DNA of 64,000 nt from an uncultured Agathobaculum sp. (GTDB lineage Bacteria > Bacillota > Clostridia > Oscillospirales > Butyricicoccaceae), in NCBI GenBank assembly GCA_934504345.1, contig CAKSVR010000001.1, positions 1 to 64,000 on the forward strand. Direction: 5' to 3'. Below the pieces are notes generated by a model that was not told the DNA's origin, did no database searches, and saw only the letters and a list, made by a program, of their open reading frames with translations. Made by a program: the position numbers and the translations under genes. Position 1 is the stretch's first letter; each line of letters opens with the position of its first letter. Below, in pieces: positions 8,169-15,793 of this stretch.

Positions 8169-8251
8169 CCGCCTCGTCTGCAAACCACGCGGTTACTTCT
8201 TTGTAATTCGCTATGGGGACTGACCGTTTTTCCGGCAGCGCCACCCTTTAT
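8158..8251 (-). ncRNA. Antisense (antitoxin candidate) RNA of module 1
   Basis: Driven by a strong minus-strand promoter: TTGACC (8281-8286), 17-bp spacer, TATAAT (8258-8263). The predicted RNA of ~90 nt runs from near 8251 to the shared terminator and is antisense to the 3' end of the toxin mRNA. Its first bases, GGCGCTGCCGG then CGGTCAGTCCCC, nearly repeat the 5' leader of the toxin mRNA itself (GGCGCTGCCGG then GCGGTTAGTCCCC). Confidence 0.6.
8160..8201. terminator. Shared bidirectional terminator of module 1
   Basis: AAGAAGTAACCGC pairs with GCGGTTACTTCTT (13-bp stem) around a 16-nt loop; the left arm includes the last codons and stop of the toxin ORF. It ends both the toxin mRNA and the convergent antisense RNA, so their 3' ends are complementary. 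Confidence 0.85.
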
Positions 8252-8355
8252 GCTTCTATTATAGCATCGAGTTTATATAAGGTCAACACATTACTCGAGT
8301 TTATATAAACTCAACTGCAAATCGGTTTGCCAAAGGCAACAATCCGGCGTACATA

Positions 8356-8384
8356 TTGACTTTCCGGTGTGCATATGTTATGAT
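8356..8384 (+). promoter_or_regulatory. mntP promoter
   Basis: TTGACT (8356-8361), 17-bp spacer, TATGAT (8379-8384); start near 8391, at the 5' edge of the riboswitch. Confidence 0.75.
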
Positions 8385-8390
8385 AAAGCG

Positions 8391-8518
8391 CAATAAGGGA
8401 GTAGTCGGCGCGGATGTTCCGCCGCGCGGCAGAGCCAACATACTGAGGAGGACGCTCCTCTGGTTTTGCATGAAATGACGAGACTTATCTGTTCTACGCG
8501 GCAGATGGGTCTTTTTTT
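8391..8518 (+). promoter_or_regulatory. yybP-ykoY (Mn2+) riboswitch with terminator, upstream of mntP
   Basis: Conserved parts of this family are visible in order: AAGGGAGTAG, then AGCCAACATACTGA, then TGAAATGACGAGACTTATC. An expression platform follows: AGACTTATCTG pairs with CAGATGGGTCT (8481-8511) and a run of seven T's follows. Known members bind Mn2+ and turn on efflux genes by antitermination or by freeing the RBS. The downstream gene is a Mn exporter, as expected. Confidence 0.88.
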
Positions 8519-8560
8519 GTGCCTTATTTCTGCCGCACAAACGATTGAGGAGGACAAGAA

Positions 8561-9124
8561 ATGGGTTTTCTGGAGTTATTTTTGATTGCGGTGGGACTGT
8601 CGATGGATGCGTTTGCGGTGTCGATCTGCAAGGGTCTGAGCGTACGCACGCTGCGGCCGAAGCACGCCCTCATCTGCGGCCTGTATTTCGGCGGATTTCA
8701 GATGCTGATGCCGCTGATCGGCTTTGCGCTGGGCGTTCGCTTCCAGTCTCTCATCACGAGCATCGACCACTGGATCGCATTTGTGCTGCTGGCGCTCATC
8801 GGCGCGAACATGGTGCGCGAGTCGCGCGAGCAGGATAGTGAAAACGTCAGTGATTCGTTCCGCTTTATGACCATGCTGCCGCTGGCCGTCGCGACAAGCA
8901 TCGATGCGCTGGCTGTCGGCGTCACATTCGCGTTTTTGCAGGTCAATATCGTTCCGGCGGTGACGTTCATCGGCGCGACCACGTTCACGCTGTCGTGCAT
9001 CGGCGTGAAGATCGGCCATGTGTTCGGCACGAAATACAAGTCCCGCGCAGAGCTGTTCGGCGGCTGTGTTCTCATTCTCATGGGACTGAAGATCCTGCTG
9101 GAGCACCTTGGATTTCTGGGGTAA
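8561..9124 (+). CDS. mntP: Manganese efflux pump MntP
   Basis: Six-helix membrane exporter that removes excess Mn2+. 187 residues, the family length; begins [20 protein letters not shown], with the paired acidic motifs SMDAFAVS (helix 1) and SIDALAVG (helix 4) that line the metal path, and the duplicated three-helix architecture. Start chosen on GAGGAGGAC upstream. Controlled by the yybP-ykoY riboswitch before it and closed by a strong terminator. Confidence 0.95.
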   Translation: MGFLELFLIAVGLSMDAFAVSICKGLSVRTLRPKHALICGLYFGGFQMLMPLIGFALGVRFQSLITSIDHWIAFVLLALIGANMVRESREQDSENVSDSFRFMTMLPLAVATSIDALAVGVTFAFLQVNIVPAVTFIGATTFTLSCIGVKIGHVFGTKYKSRAELFGGCVLILMGLKILLEHLGFLG

Positions 9125-9177
9125 ATTTTGATTTATCGATACGCGGAAACCGGCTTCACCAATCACAATTCATGCAA

Positions 9178-9211
9178 AAGAGGGAGTTTCTCACGAAACT
9201 CCCTCTTTTTT
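9178..9211. terminator. Bidirectional terminator between mntP and cbiC
   Basis: AAGAGGGAGTTTC / GAAACTCCCTCTT with a 4-nt loop and T-run. It ends mntP on the plus strand and the cobalamin operon on the minus strand. Confidence 0.92.
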
Positions 9212-9845
9212 AGAAGCCCTCACGGTGTACCATCTGGTACAGCAGCGCATTGACGATGGATGCGGCAACATTCGAGCCGCCTTTGCGGCCTCTTGCGATG
9301 ATATACGGTGTTTTTCCGCCGATGAACAGCTCTTTCGCCTCGACCACGTTGACAAACCCGACCGGCACGCCGATGACGAGCGCGGGCGCGACAACACCCT
9401 CGTTTATCAGCTCGTACAGACGGATGAGCGCGGTCGGCGCGTTGCCGATGGCGAAGATGAGCGGCCCGTCGAATTTGGCGGCGTGCTCCATCGACACCAC
9501 GGCGCGGGTCACGCCGCGCGACTTGGCCTCCTTGGCGACCTGCTCGTCCGCCATCAGGCAGAGTGCTTTGCCGCCCAGCTTCGCGAGCGTGGCCTTGCTC
9601 ACGCCGGAGAGCGCCATATTGGTATCCGTCACGACCGTCGCGCCTGCCGCCAGCGCCGCCTTTGCCTTGTCGATCACGTCCGGCGAGAACGCGAGGTTAT
9701 CCGCATAGTCGAAATCCGCCGTGGTATGGATAACGCGCTTGACCACCTCCGCGATGCCCGCCGGAAATGTACGGTCGCCCAGTTCGGCGGTGATGATCTC
9801 AAAAGACCGCTTCTCGATGTCCTGCGGCTTCATGTATCCGTTCAA
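9210..9845 (-). CDS. cbiC: Precorrin-8X methylmutase (CbiC/CobH)
   Basis: Moves the C11 methyl to C12 to form cobyrinate. 211 residues, family length; contains DIEKRSFEII, the helix VVKRVIHTTADFDYA with the conserved HTT(A/S)D stretch including the catalytic His, VVTDTNMALSGV, and GNAPTALIRLYEL followed by VIGVPVGFVNVVEAKE. Last gene of the leftward cobalamin cluster, overlapping cobA by 4 nt and followed by a terminator. Confidence 0.95.
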   Translation of the reverse strand: MNGYMKPQDIEKRSFEIITAELGDRTFPAGIAEVVKRVIHTTADFDYADNLAFSPDVIDKAKAALAAGATVVTDTNMALSGVSKATLAKLGGKALCLMADEQVAKEAKSRGVTRAVVSMEHAAKFDGPLIFAIGNAPTALIRLYELINEGVVAPALVIGVPVGFVNVVEAKELFIGGKTPYIIARGRKGGSNVAASIVNALLYQMVHREGF

Positions 9846-10366
9846 AATTCGATTCCCTCCCGCGCGGCGATGCCCTTTTCATACGGGTGCCGCCGCATTG
9901 TCATTTCGGTGATATAATCCGCGTGCGCCCGCAGATTCTCCGACGGATTCCGTCCGGTCAGCACGACTTCGAGCGCATCCGGCCTGGTTTCGAGAAAGTC
10001 GGTGACGGTTTTCTCATCCAGAAACCCGCATGAGATCGCCGCGCACACCTCATCCAGCACGAGCAGCCGCGCCTGCGCCCGCACAGCGAAGCCGGCTGCC
10101 GCCGCGAATGTCCGCGAGAGCGCCTCCGCCGTCTGCCGCTTCTCCTCGTCCGTCATGCGGAACGAGAATTTGCCGACCGGATTGGCCGCCAGCAGCGTTA
10201 CCTCAGGCAGCTTTGCCAGCACGCGGCATTCGCCCGAGGTCCCGTCCTTGAGGAATTGCGCGAACACGACCTTGCCGCCGTGACCCGCACAGCGCACGGT
10301 CAGTCCGACCGCCGCCGTCGTTTTTCCCTTGCCCTCTCCGCAGTAAAGGTGAACCAGTCCTGTCAT
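9842..10366 (-). CDS. cobA: Cob(I)alamin/corrinoid adenosyltransferase, CobA/BtuR type
   Basis: Transfers the adenosyl group from ATP to Co(I) corrinoids. 174 residues. P-loop GEGKGKTT at 10-17, then VVFAQFLKD, the Walker-B-like LLVLDEVCAAI and LTGRNPSENLRAHADYITEM, all typical of the BtuR family rather than the PduO or EutT types. Overlaps cbiP by 4 nt upstream and cbiC by 4 nt downstream. Confidence 0.94.
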   Translation of the reverse strand: MTGLVHLYCGEGKGKTTAAVGLTVRCAGHGGKVVFAQFLKDGTSGECRVLAKLPEVTLLAANPVGKFSFRMTDEEKRQTAEALSRTFAAAAGFAVRAQARLLVLDEVCAAISCGFLDEKTVTDFLETRPDALEVVLTGRNPSENLRAHADYITEMTMRRHPYEKGIAAREGIEF

Positions 10367-11850
10367 TCTTCGCCCTCCATCACGCGGTAAATACGCTCCA
10401 TATCGAGCGATTTCCGCACCGAATCCGCCAGTTTATCATACTGCTGCTCCTTATAGGCGGCCGTGTCGAGCACCTCGCCGGTGAGCGTGACACCCTTTCG
10501 CTCAGCCAGCGCCTGTGCCAGCCGCTGGGCCGCCTCGGGCGCATCGAACACGCCGTGCAGATAGGTTCCGCAGGCGTTCTCCGCCTGACAGCCGTCCGCG
10601 CCGCTGCCCGTCTGCACGAACGCCGCCGCGCCCTCGTCACGCACGGTTTCGCCCATGTGTATCTCGTAGCCCGCAACGGCCAGCCCGGAAAGTCCCGCCA
10701 GCACGCCGCGCACCTCGAGCACCGTGCCGCGTGTCTGCGTGGTGGTCTTGTGCGGGCGGAACACCGTGTCGATGGGCAGCAGACCCATCCCGCGCAGACT
10801 GCCGCCGCCCTCGGTGTTCTCCGGGTCGGACACCGTGCGGCCCATCATCTGGTAGCCGCCGCAGATGCCGAAAACAGGCGTGCCCGCCGCGTGGGCTTTG
10901 AGTATCTGCGCCTCCATGCCGCTCTCGCGCAGCCAGCGCAAATCGGCCAGCGTGGATTTCGTGCCCGGCAGGATGATGAGGTCGGCGCCAGCGAGCTGCG
11001 CGGGTCTGTCCGCATACGCGACACCCACACCCGGAACGCGCGAAAGTGCGGAAAAGTCGGTGAAATTGGACAGTCGCGGCAGCTTTACCACCGCAATGTT
11101 CACCAGTGCGGGAGCAGCCTTTGTGTCCAGCCGCTCGGAAAGGCTGTCCTCATCGTCGATGTCGAAATGGCCGTAAGGCACCACGCCGAGCACCGGCTTG
11201 CCGGTCAGCGCCTCGAGCTGGGCCAGACCCGGCCGCAGTATCTCCACATCGCCGCGGAATTTGTTGATGATAAGGCCCTTGATCCGCGCCTGTTCGTCCT
11301 CCTCGAGCAGCTTGACCGTGCCGTACAGCGAGGCGAACACGCCGCCGCGGTCGATGTCGCCTACCAGCAGAACGGGCGCATCCACCAGCTTCGCAAGGCC
11401 CATGTTGACAATATCATCCTGCTTCAGGTTGATCTCCGCCGGACTGCCCGCGCCCTCGATGACGATGATGTCGTTCTCGGCGGCGAGGCTGTCGAACGCC
11501 TCCTTTATAATAGGAAGCAGCGCCTTTTTGTGTCCCCAGTATTCGCGGGCGGTGCGGTTGCCCTGTGCCTCGCCCATGATGATGACCTGCGAACCGACGT
11601 CGCTCGTGGGCTTGAGCAGGATCGGGTTCATCCGCACATCGGGCGCGATGCCCGCCGCCTCGGCCTGCACGACCTGTGCGCGGCCCATCTCTTTGCCGTC
11701 CGCCGTGATGAACGAGTTGAGCGCCATATTCTGCGACTTGAACGGCGCAACTTTGTAGCCATTCTGCCGGAAAATGCGGCACAAAGCCGCACACAGCAGG
11801 CTTTTTCCGGCATTTGAGCAGGTGCCCTGTATCATGATTGTTTTAGCCAT
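10363..11850 (-). CDS. cbiP: Cobyric acid synthase (CbiP/CobQ)
   Basis: Amidates side chains b, d, e and g of adenosylcobyrinate a,c-diamide using glutamine and ATP. Started at the ATG at 11848-11850 behind GGGAGGGG, giving 495 residues (an in-frame ATG 7 codons earlier is less likely). N-terminal dethiobiotin-synthase-like ATP domain with MIQGTCSNAGKS, then PFKSQNMALNS; C-terminal class I amidotransferase with nucleophile Cys in GICGGYQMMG and a late His in YLHGVFD. The gap to cobD is filled by a CGTAGGGCG palindrome. Confidence 0.95.
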   Translation of the reverse strand: MAKTIMIQGTCSNAGKSLLCAALCRIFRQNGYKVAPFKSQNMALNSFITADGKEMGRAQVVQAEAAGIAPDVRMNPILLKPTSDVGSQVIIMGEAQGNRTAREYWGHKKALLPIIKEAFDSLAAENDIIVIEGAGSPAEINLKQDDIVNMGLAKLVDAPVLLVGDIDRGGVFASLYGTVKLLEEDEQARIKGLIINKFRGDVEILRPGLAQLEALTGKPVLGVVPYGHFDIDDEDSLSERLDTKAAPALVNIAVVKLPRLSNFTDFSALSRVPGVGVAYADRPAQLAGADLIILPGTKSTLADLRWLRESGMEAQILKAHAAGTPVFGICGGYQMMGRTVSDPENTEGGGSLRGMGLLPIDTVFRPHKTTTQTRGTVLEVRGVLAGLSGLAVAGYEIHMGETVRDEGAAAFVQTGSGADGCQAENACGTYLHGVFDAPEAAQRLAQALAERKGVTLTGEVLDTAAYKEQQYDKLADSVRKSLDMERIYRVMEGEE

Positions 11851-11878
11851 ATTCCCCTCCCTATCATTCACATTATAT

Positions 11879-11961
11879 CGTAGGGCGCGACGACCCCGGC
11901 GCGCCGTTTATGCCGACAGCATTCGATTTACAGCGGCGCGCCGAGTCGTCGCGCCCTACGG
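11879..11961. repeat. CGTAGGGCG palindromic repeat 2, supplies the cobD stop codon
   Basis: Left arm CGTAGGGCGCGACGACCCCG, right arm the inverse ending CGCGCCCTACGG. Read leftward, the right-hand terminus CCGTAGGGCG gives cobD its last Pro codon and TAG stop (11956-11958). Confidence 0.9.
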
Positions 11962-13008
11962 GTTCAGTACTCGCAAAAGCTGCTCGCTTGCTTCTCTTGT
12001 TTTGACCGCAACGCGGTAATATCCCTCTGAAAGCCCGCGATAATTGCTGCAATTTCGTATCATTACGCCCTTTGCGGCGAGTTTTTCGTGCAGTTTGGTG
12101 TCATTCGAGCGGAACAGCAGGAAGTTGGCCTCCCCCGGAAAGACCTGCAATCCGTGGGCTGCAAGTCCGTCGGATAAAAACGTTCGCTCCTCCGCGATGC
12201 GCTTTGCGGTTTCGATCGCCCAGTCCTGTGCATTCGCCGCCGCAACAGCACACGCCTGTGCAGGCACAGACACGTTCCACGGCTGTCCCGCGCGGTAGAG
12301 CGCCTCGATGAGCGCCGTGTCCGCTGTCATGCACCAGCCGAAACGAATGCCCGGCACGGCATACATCTTGGTGTACGCCCGCAGGATGATAAGGCTGGGA
12401 CAGGATTCCAGCAGGTCTTTGAGCGTGTGGCGATCTGCATCGAGCAAAAAGTCGTTAAAGCACTCGTCAACGACCAGTATTATGCCGTTTTCCGCGCATT
12501 TTCGGACAAGTTCCCGCATCAGGGACGGCTCTGCGGTCCGTCCGGTCGGGTTGTTCGGATTGCAGAGATACACAGCATCAAAATCCGGTGAAATATCCTC
12601 AAAAATGCGTTCTTTCAACGCAAATCCGTCGGTTTCGCGCAGATAATGTACGCAAATCTCTGTGCCGGACAGTGTGCGCTCGTACTCCGCGAACGTTGGC
12701 GCGGTGAGCAGCACTTTTCGAGGCTTCAGCACCGCCGCCAGCCGGTCGAGCACATCCGCCGCACCGTTGCCGCAGTACAGAAAATCCGGGTTCACACCCT
12801 CTCGCGCACCGATAGCCCGCCGCGCCGCGCGGCAGAACGGATCGGGATACTGTGTGCAATCATCCACAGCCCTGTGCATTGCCGCACACACCACCTCCGG
12901 AATACCGAACGGATTGATGTTCGCGGACAGGTCGAGCGGCGCTGCACCGTAGCGGTCGATATAGGTCTGAATATCGCCGCCATGGACGTAGGTTGGCAAT
13001 GATTTCAC
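11956..13008 (-). CDS. cobD: Threonine-phosphate decarboxylase CobD (PLP, class I/II aminotransferase fold)
   Basis: Makes (R)-1-amino-2-propanol phosphate, the linker of the nucleotide loop. About 350 residues from a GTG at 13006-13008; a TTG at 12997-12999 has a better-placed AAAGG and is an alternative, while the open frame further upstream only reads through a repeat. HGGDIQTYIDRYG and LDLSANINPFGIP near the N-terminus are the CobD signature that separates it from HisC; VYLCNPNNPTGR, DECFNDFL and the PLP Lys in LRAYTKMYAVPGIRFGW follow. The C-terminal Pro and stop come from repeat 2, so the original end was probably lost or altered by insertion. Confidence 0.9.
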   Translation of the reverse strand: MKSLPTYVHGGDIQTYIDRYGAAPLDLSANINPFGIPEVVCAAMHRAVDDCTQYPDPFCRAARRAIGAREGVNPDFLYCGNGAADVLDRLAAVLKPRKVLLTAPTFAEYERTLSGTEICVHYLRETDGFALKERIFEDISPDFDAVYLCNPNNPTGRTAEPSLMRELVRKCAENGIILVVDECFNDFLLDADRHTLKDLLESCPSLIILRAYTKMYAVPGIRFGWCMTADTALIEALYRAGQPWNVSVPAQACAVAAANAQDWAIETAKRIAEERTFLSDGLAAHGLQVFPGEANFLLFRSNDTKLHEKLAAKGVMIRNCSNYRGLSEGYYRVAVKTREASEQLLRVLNP

Positions 13009-13035
13009 CCTTTCTAATGGTAGATATGTGGCACT

Positions 13036-13117
13036 CGTAGGACGCGACGACTCGGCGCGCCGCATATGCATCCCTGCTACCGCACAAACGGCGTGCCGGG
13101 GTCGTCACGCCCTACGG
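13036..13117. repeat. CGTAGGGCG palindromic repeat 3, supplies the cbiB stop codon
   Basis: Left arm CGTAGGACGCGACGACTCGG, right arm ending GGTCGTCACGCCCTACGG. Its right terminus gives cbiB a CCG codon and TAG stop (13112-13114), exactly as repeat 2 does for cobD. Confidence 0.9.
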
Positions 13118-14077
13118 AAGCGAATTCTGAACAATCAGCCGAACCGCACAGCACAAAACCAGCGCAAGCACGCTTGCCGCCGTCATCAGATCGACCGTCG
13201 CGAGAATATCTGTGCGGTCTACGCGGCGCATTGGGTCGCCAAATGCGGCTTTTTTGACGATTTTTCCGAAGTAGCTGGCATCGCCGCCAAGCTGAATGTG
13301 CAATGCGCCCGCGCACACAGATTCGGTCTGGCCGGCGTTCGGGCTCTTGTGCTTATTGCGGTCGCGGCGGTAGATGCGGAGCGCGTTGCGGTTGTCGAGG
13401 CGCAGCATTCCAGCTCCGGCGATCATGCACAGCGCGGACAGTCTGGCCGGGATAAAGTTAAAAATATCGTCCATTTTCGCGGAAAACTTGCCCAAATATT
13501 CGTATTTATCGTTGTGATAGCCGACCATGGAATCCAGCGTGTTGACCGCCTTGTACAGCATTCCGAGCGGCGCACCGCCGATGAGCATGAACATGAGCGG
13601 CGACACCACGCCGTCGGTCAGATTCTCGGCCACGGTTTCGACGGCAGCCTTGATGACGCCCTCCTCGGTCAGCTCGGCCGTGTCACGGCCGACGTACCAC
13701 GCGATGGCCTTGCGGCCCTCCTCGAGCGACTGTTTGACCGCGCCGTAGACATGGTATCCCGCATCTGCAAGGCTTTTTCGTGCGAAAATCAGCCAACAGA
13801 GCAGCGTTTCGGCTGCAAATCCGAGCCAGAAGTTCACGCCGCGCAGCCAGCGCAGCACAAAAAACGGCACAGAAAAGCTCACGCCGCAGGTGATGAGCCA
13901 CAGCAAAATTCCAGCGAATGTCAATGCCGCAGGCGTTGCGGGAAATATCCTCCGCAGCACTTTTTCAGTCGTTGAAATGAGTTTTCCGACCGCACAGACC
14001 GGATGCGGCAATTTTTTCGGGTCGCCGAGCAGCCAGTCGAGTGCGAAGCCGAGCAGAACGGCAAAGGTTATCGTCAT
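13112..14077 (-). CDS. cbiB: Adenosylcobinamide-phosphate synthase CbiB
   Basis: Membrane enzyme joining aminopropanol phosphate to adenosylcobyric acid. 321 residues from the ATG at 14075-14077 with AAAGGAG upstream. Opens with FALDWLLGDPKKLPHPVCAVGKLIS, the CbiB signature (LGDP...HPV), several hydrophobic helices, and a DGVVSPLMFMLIGGAPLGM loop. Overlaps the short cobU paralog by 4 nt. The C-terminus ends in Pro and a stop encoded by repeat 3. Confidence 0.94.
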   Translation of the reverse strand: MTITFAVLLGFALDWLLGDPKKLPHPVCAVGKLISTTEKVLRRIFPATPAALTFAGILLWLITCGVSFSVPFFVLRWLRGVNFWLGFAAETLLCWLIFARKSLADAGYHVYGAVKQSLEEGRKAIAWYVGRDTAELTEEGVIKAAVETVAENLTDGVVSPLMFMLIGGAPLGMLYKAVNTLDSMVGYHNDKYEYLGKFSAKMDDIFNFIPARLSALCMIAGAGMLRLDNRNALRIYRRDRNKHKSPNAGQTESVCAGALHIQLGGDASYFGKIVKKAAFGDPMRRVDRTDILATVDLMTAASVLALVLCCAVRLIVQNSLP

Positions 14078-14403
14078 GGTTTTTCTCCTTTGATGAATTG
14101 CGGCACGCCTGCAGTCACGCGCACGACTGCATCCGCTTCCTGTGCCAATGCACAGCACAGCCGTCCGACTGCTTCGCGCCAGTTTTCGTCCGCACGGTCG
14201 ATGGGGACCACGCCGCAGCCGATCTCGTCACAGGTAACAGCATGGCCGCGCAGCTCGTCCAGCAGCGATTGCGGATCGCGGTTTTCCCGCAGCATTTCAT
14301 GCACAATTTCGTGCAGATTTTCAATTTTCGGCAGGTTTTGATACAGTTTTTCAGCAAGCATACGTTTTCCCTGATACGCACCGCCGATAATGAGTACCGT
14401 CAT
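14074..14403 (-). CDS. Short CobU-like protein, middle region missing
   Basis: A 109-residue protein that keeps the first and last parts of the adenosylcobinamide kinase/guanylyltransferase fold: P-loop GGAYQGKR at 7-14 and the C-terminal block CDEIGCGVVPIDRADENWRE followed by LCCALAQEADAVVRVTAGVP. The middle ~70 residues of CobU, including the guanylylated His region (ARHR in the full-length paralog at 15185-15715), are absent. It lies between cobS and cbiB with 4-nt overlaps on both sides, so it is translated as part of the operon and not an obvious pseudogene. It could be a kinase-only variant, or a partner of the full-length CobU. Confidence 0.75.
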   Translation of the reverse strand: MTVLIIGGAYQGKRMLAEKLYQNLPKIENLHEIVHEMLRENRDPQSLLDELRGHAVTCDEIGCGVVPIDRADENWREAVGRLCCALAQEADAVVRVTAGVPQFIKGEKP

Positions 14404-15188
14404 AAAATCAGCCCTCCCACGGCTGCAAATACGAGCGCGAGCAGCTCGGAAACCGAGATGCAGAAGCCCGCTAAATCTCCGGTGACACCGCCGAACACGC
14501 GGCGGCTGATGTGCTCATGCACAGCATACCACACAACGAGCCCAATGACCAGCGCTTTCGCTGCTGTCAGCGCGTGCGGCACGCGATACGCCCACAAACC
14601 GATCAGCACCGAAAACAGCACAAATTCAGCAATCAACATAGTAGATACTGCACGTTTATCGCTGTTTTCCGCAAAGATATGTGCCAGACCGCTGTCTTTC
14701 GCGCACGGCGATGCTACTACCTTGCGGCCGCCCATCGTCCGTGCAAAAGCAAATCCTGTGCACGCCAGCGGCAAAAGCACAGGACGGTCGTAGATCTGCG
14801 CGAAGCAGCCGACCTCCACCAACAGGAACGCCATCAGCCACAGCGGCCCGAACGCGCCGACGTGCGGGTCTTTGAGGATGGCGAGGCGCTTTTCGCGATC
14901 GCCGAACGAGCACAGCGCATCGCAGGTGTCGCACAGACCGTCGAGGTGGATGCCGCCCGATACTGCCAGCGGGATAATCGCCGCGATCACAGCATAAAAC
15001 ACGCCCACCGCGCCGAAATGCATACAAAACGCGAACCAAATCCACTCCAAACCGCCGATCAGCACACCGATGAGCGGCAGGAAGCCCAGCGCCCAGCGCA
15101 TGGTCTGCTTTTCCCATTTCACCTGCGGCACGGGTATCGCTGAATACATCGAAAACGCCACTAAAAGGCCGCTGATCACACTTTTCAA
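14400..15188 (-). CDS. cobS: Adenosylcobinamide-GDP ribazoletransferase CobS
   Basis: Membrane enzyme that joins alpha-ribazole to adenosylcobinamide-GDP. I place the start at a TTG (15186-15188): GGAGGG stands nine bases before it and TTGA overlaps the cobU stop by 4 nt, like the other junctions in this operon; 262 residues. An upstream ATG at 15225-15227 would overlap cobU by 43 nt. Markers: AFSMYSAIPVP, the acidic DGLCDTCDAL motif that binds metal, FGPLWLMAFLLVEVGCF, and five or six hydrophobic helices. Confidence 0.92.
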   Translation of the reverse strand: MKSVISGLLVAFSMYSAIPVPQVKWEKQTMRWALGFLPLIGVLIGGLEWIWFAFCMHFGAVGVFYAVIAAIIPLAVSGGIHLDGLCDTCDALCSFGDREKRLAILKDPHVGAFGPLWLMAFLLVEVGCFAQIYDRPVLLPLACTGFAFARTMGGRKVVASPCAKDSGLAHIFAENSDKRAVSTMLIAEFVLFSVLIGLWAYRVPHALTAAKALVIGLVVWYAVHEHISRRVFGGVTGDLAGFCISVSELLALVFAAVGGLIL

Positions 15189-15715
15189 GGCTGTTTTCCC
15201 TCCTTTATCGGCAGTAAAATGCCGCATACCGATTCATATACCGCATCCGCCTGTTCGGTCAGCGCCTGATGCAGTTCGCCTAATATCTTGATATATTGCA
15301 GGGTTTCCGGCGGGTACGGTACACCGTCCGAGAAGATTTCGTTGGAAACAATCACCAGAATTTCACAGTATTTTTGCAGATTTTCCACGCCTGCAAGAAT
15401 CGTGTCGAACGCTGTTTTTTCTCCCGCACCCTCGGGTGCAAACAGCTCATTTGCCAGCAGATTGCCCAAATCCTCGAGCAAAATTCCGTCATATCGCTGA
15501 GAGAGTGCGAGATGTGCCAAATCGAGCGTGCGCTCCACCGTGTCGAAGCCTTTGCCCGCCCGCAGTGCCCGATGCCGCGCGATGCGCGCCTCTGCGGCCC
15601 TGCCAAACGGTTGCATAGTGGCAAGATACAGGCATTTCTGTGCTTTTTCACACATGATACGCTCACCGTGTTCGGATTTGCCCGAGGCAGCCCCGCCTGT
15701 CACTAAAATCAGCAT
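15185..15715 (-). CDS. cobU: Adenosylcobinamide kinase / adenosylcobinamide-phosphate guanylyltransferase CobU
   Basis: Phosphorylates adenosylcobinamide and then adds GMP. 176 residues, close to the family size. P-loop GGAASGKS at 7-14, LYLATMQP, the guanylyl-acceptor region RIARHRALRAG, VERTLDL, ILLEDLGNLLANELF, and VIVSNEIFSDGVPYPPETL, where known members read VTNEVGxGIVP. First gene of the second cobalamin sub-operon (cobU-cobS-short cobU-cbiB-cobD), with a forward gene diverging on its other side. Confidence 0.92.
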   Translation of the reverse strand: MLILVTGGAASGKSEHGERIMCEKAQKCLYLATMQPFGRAAEARIARHRALRAGKGFDTVERTLDLAHLALSQRYDGILLEDLGNLLANELFAPEGAGEKTAFDTILAGVENLQKYCEILVIVSNEIFSDGVPYPPETLQYIKILGELHQALTEQADAVYESVCGILLPIKEGKQP

Positions 15716-15732
15716 TTATTCGCCCCTTTCTC

Positions 15733-15761
15733 TTGCAATCTGCCGTGGTTTCCGATACAAT
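15733..15761 (+). promoter_or_regulatory. Promoter of the YcxB-like gene
   Basis: TTGCAA (15733-15738), 17-bp spacer, TACAAT (15756-15761), 33 bp before the ATG. Confidence 0.65.
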
Positions 15762-15793
15762 AGCCTTATCTAAGTAAACAGGAGTAAGGAAAA

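Noticed and set aside
13009..13071. N-terminal extension of CobD from an upstream ATG
   Set aside because: The extra residues ([12 protein letters not shown]...) are the translated end of a palindromic repeat and are also produced from other copies of it.
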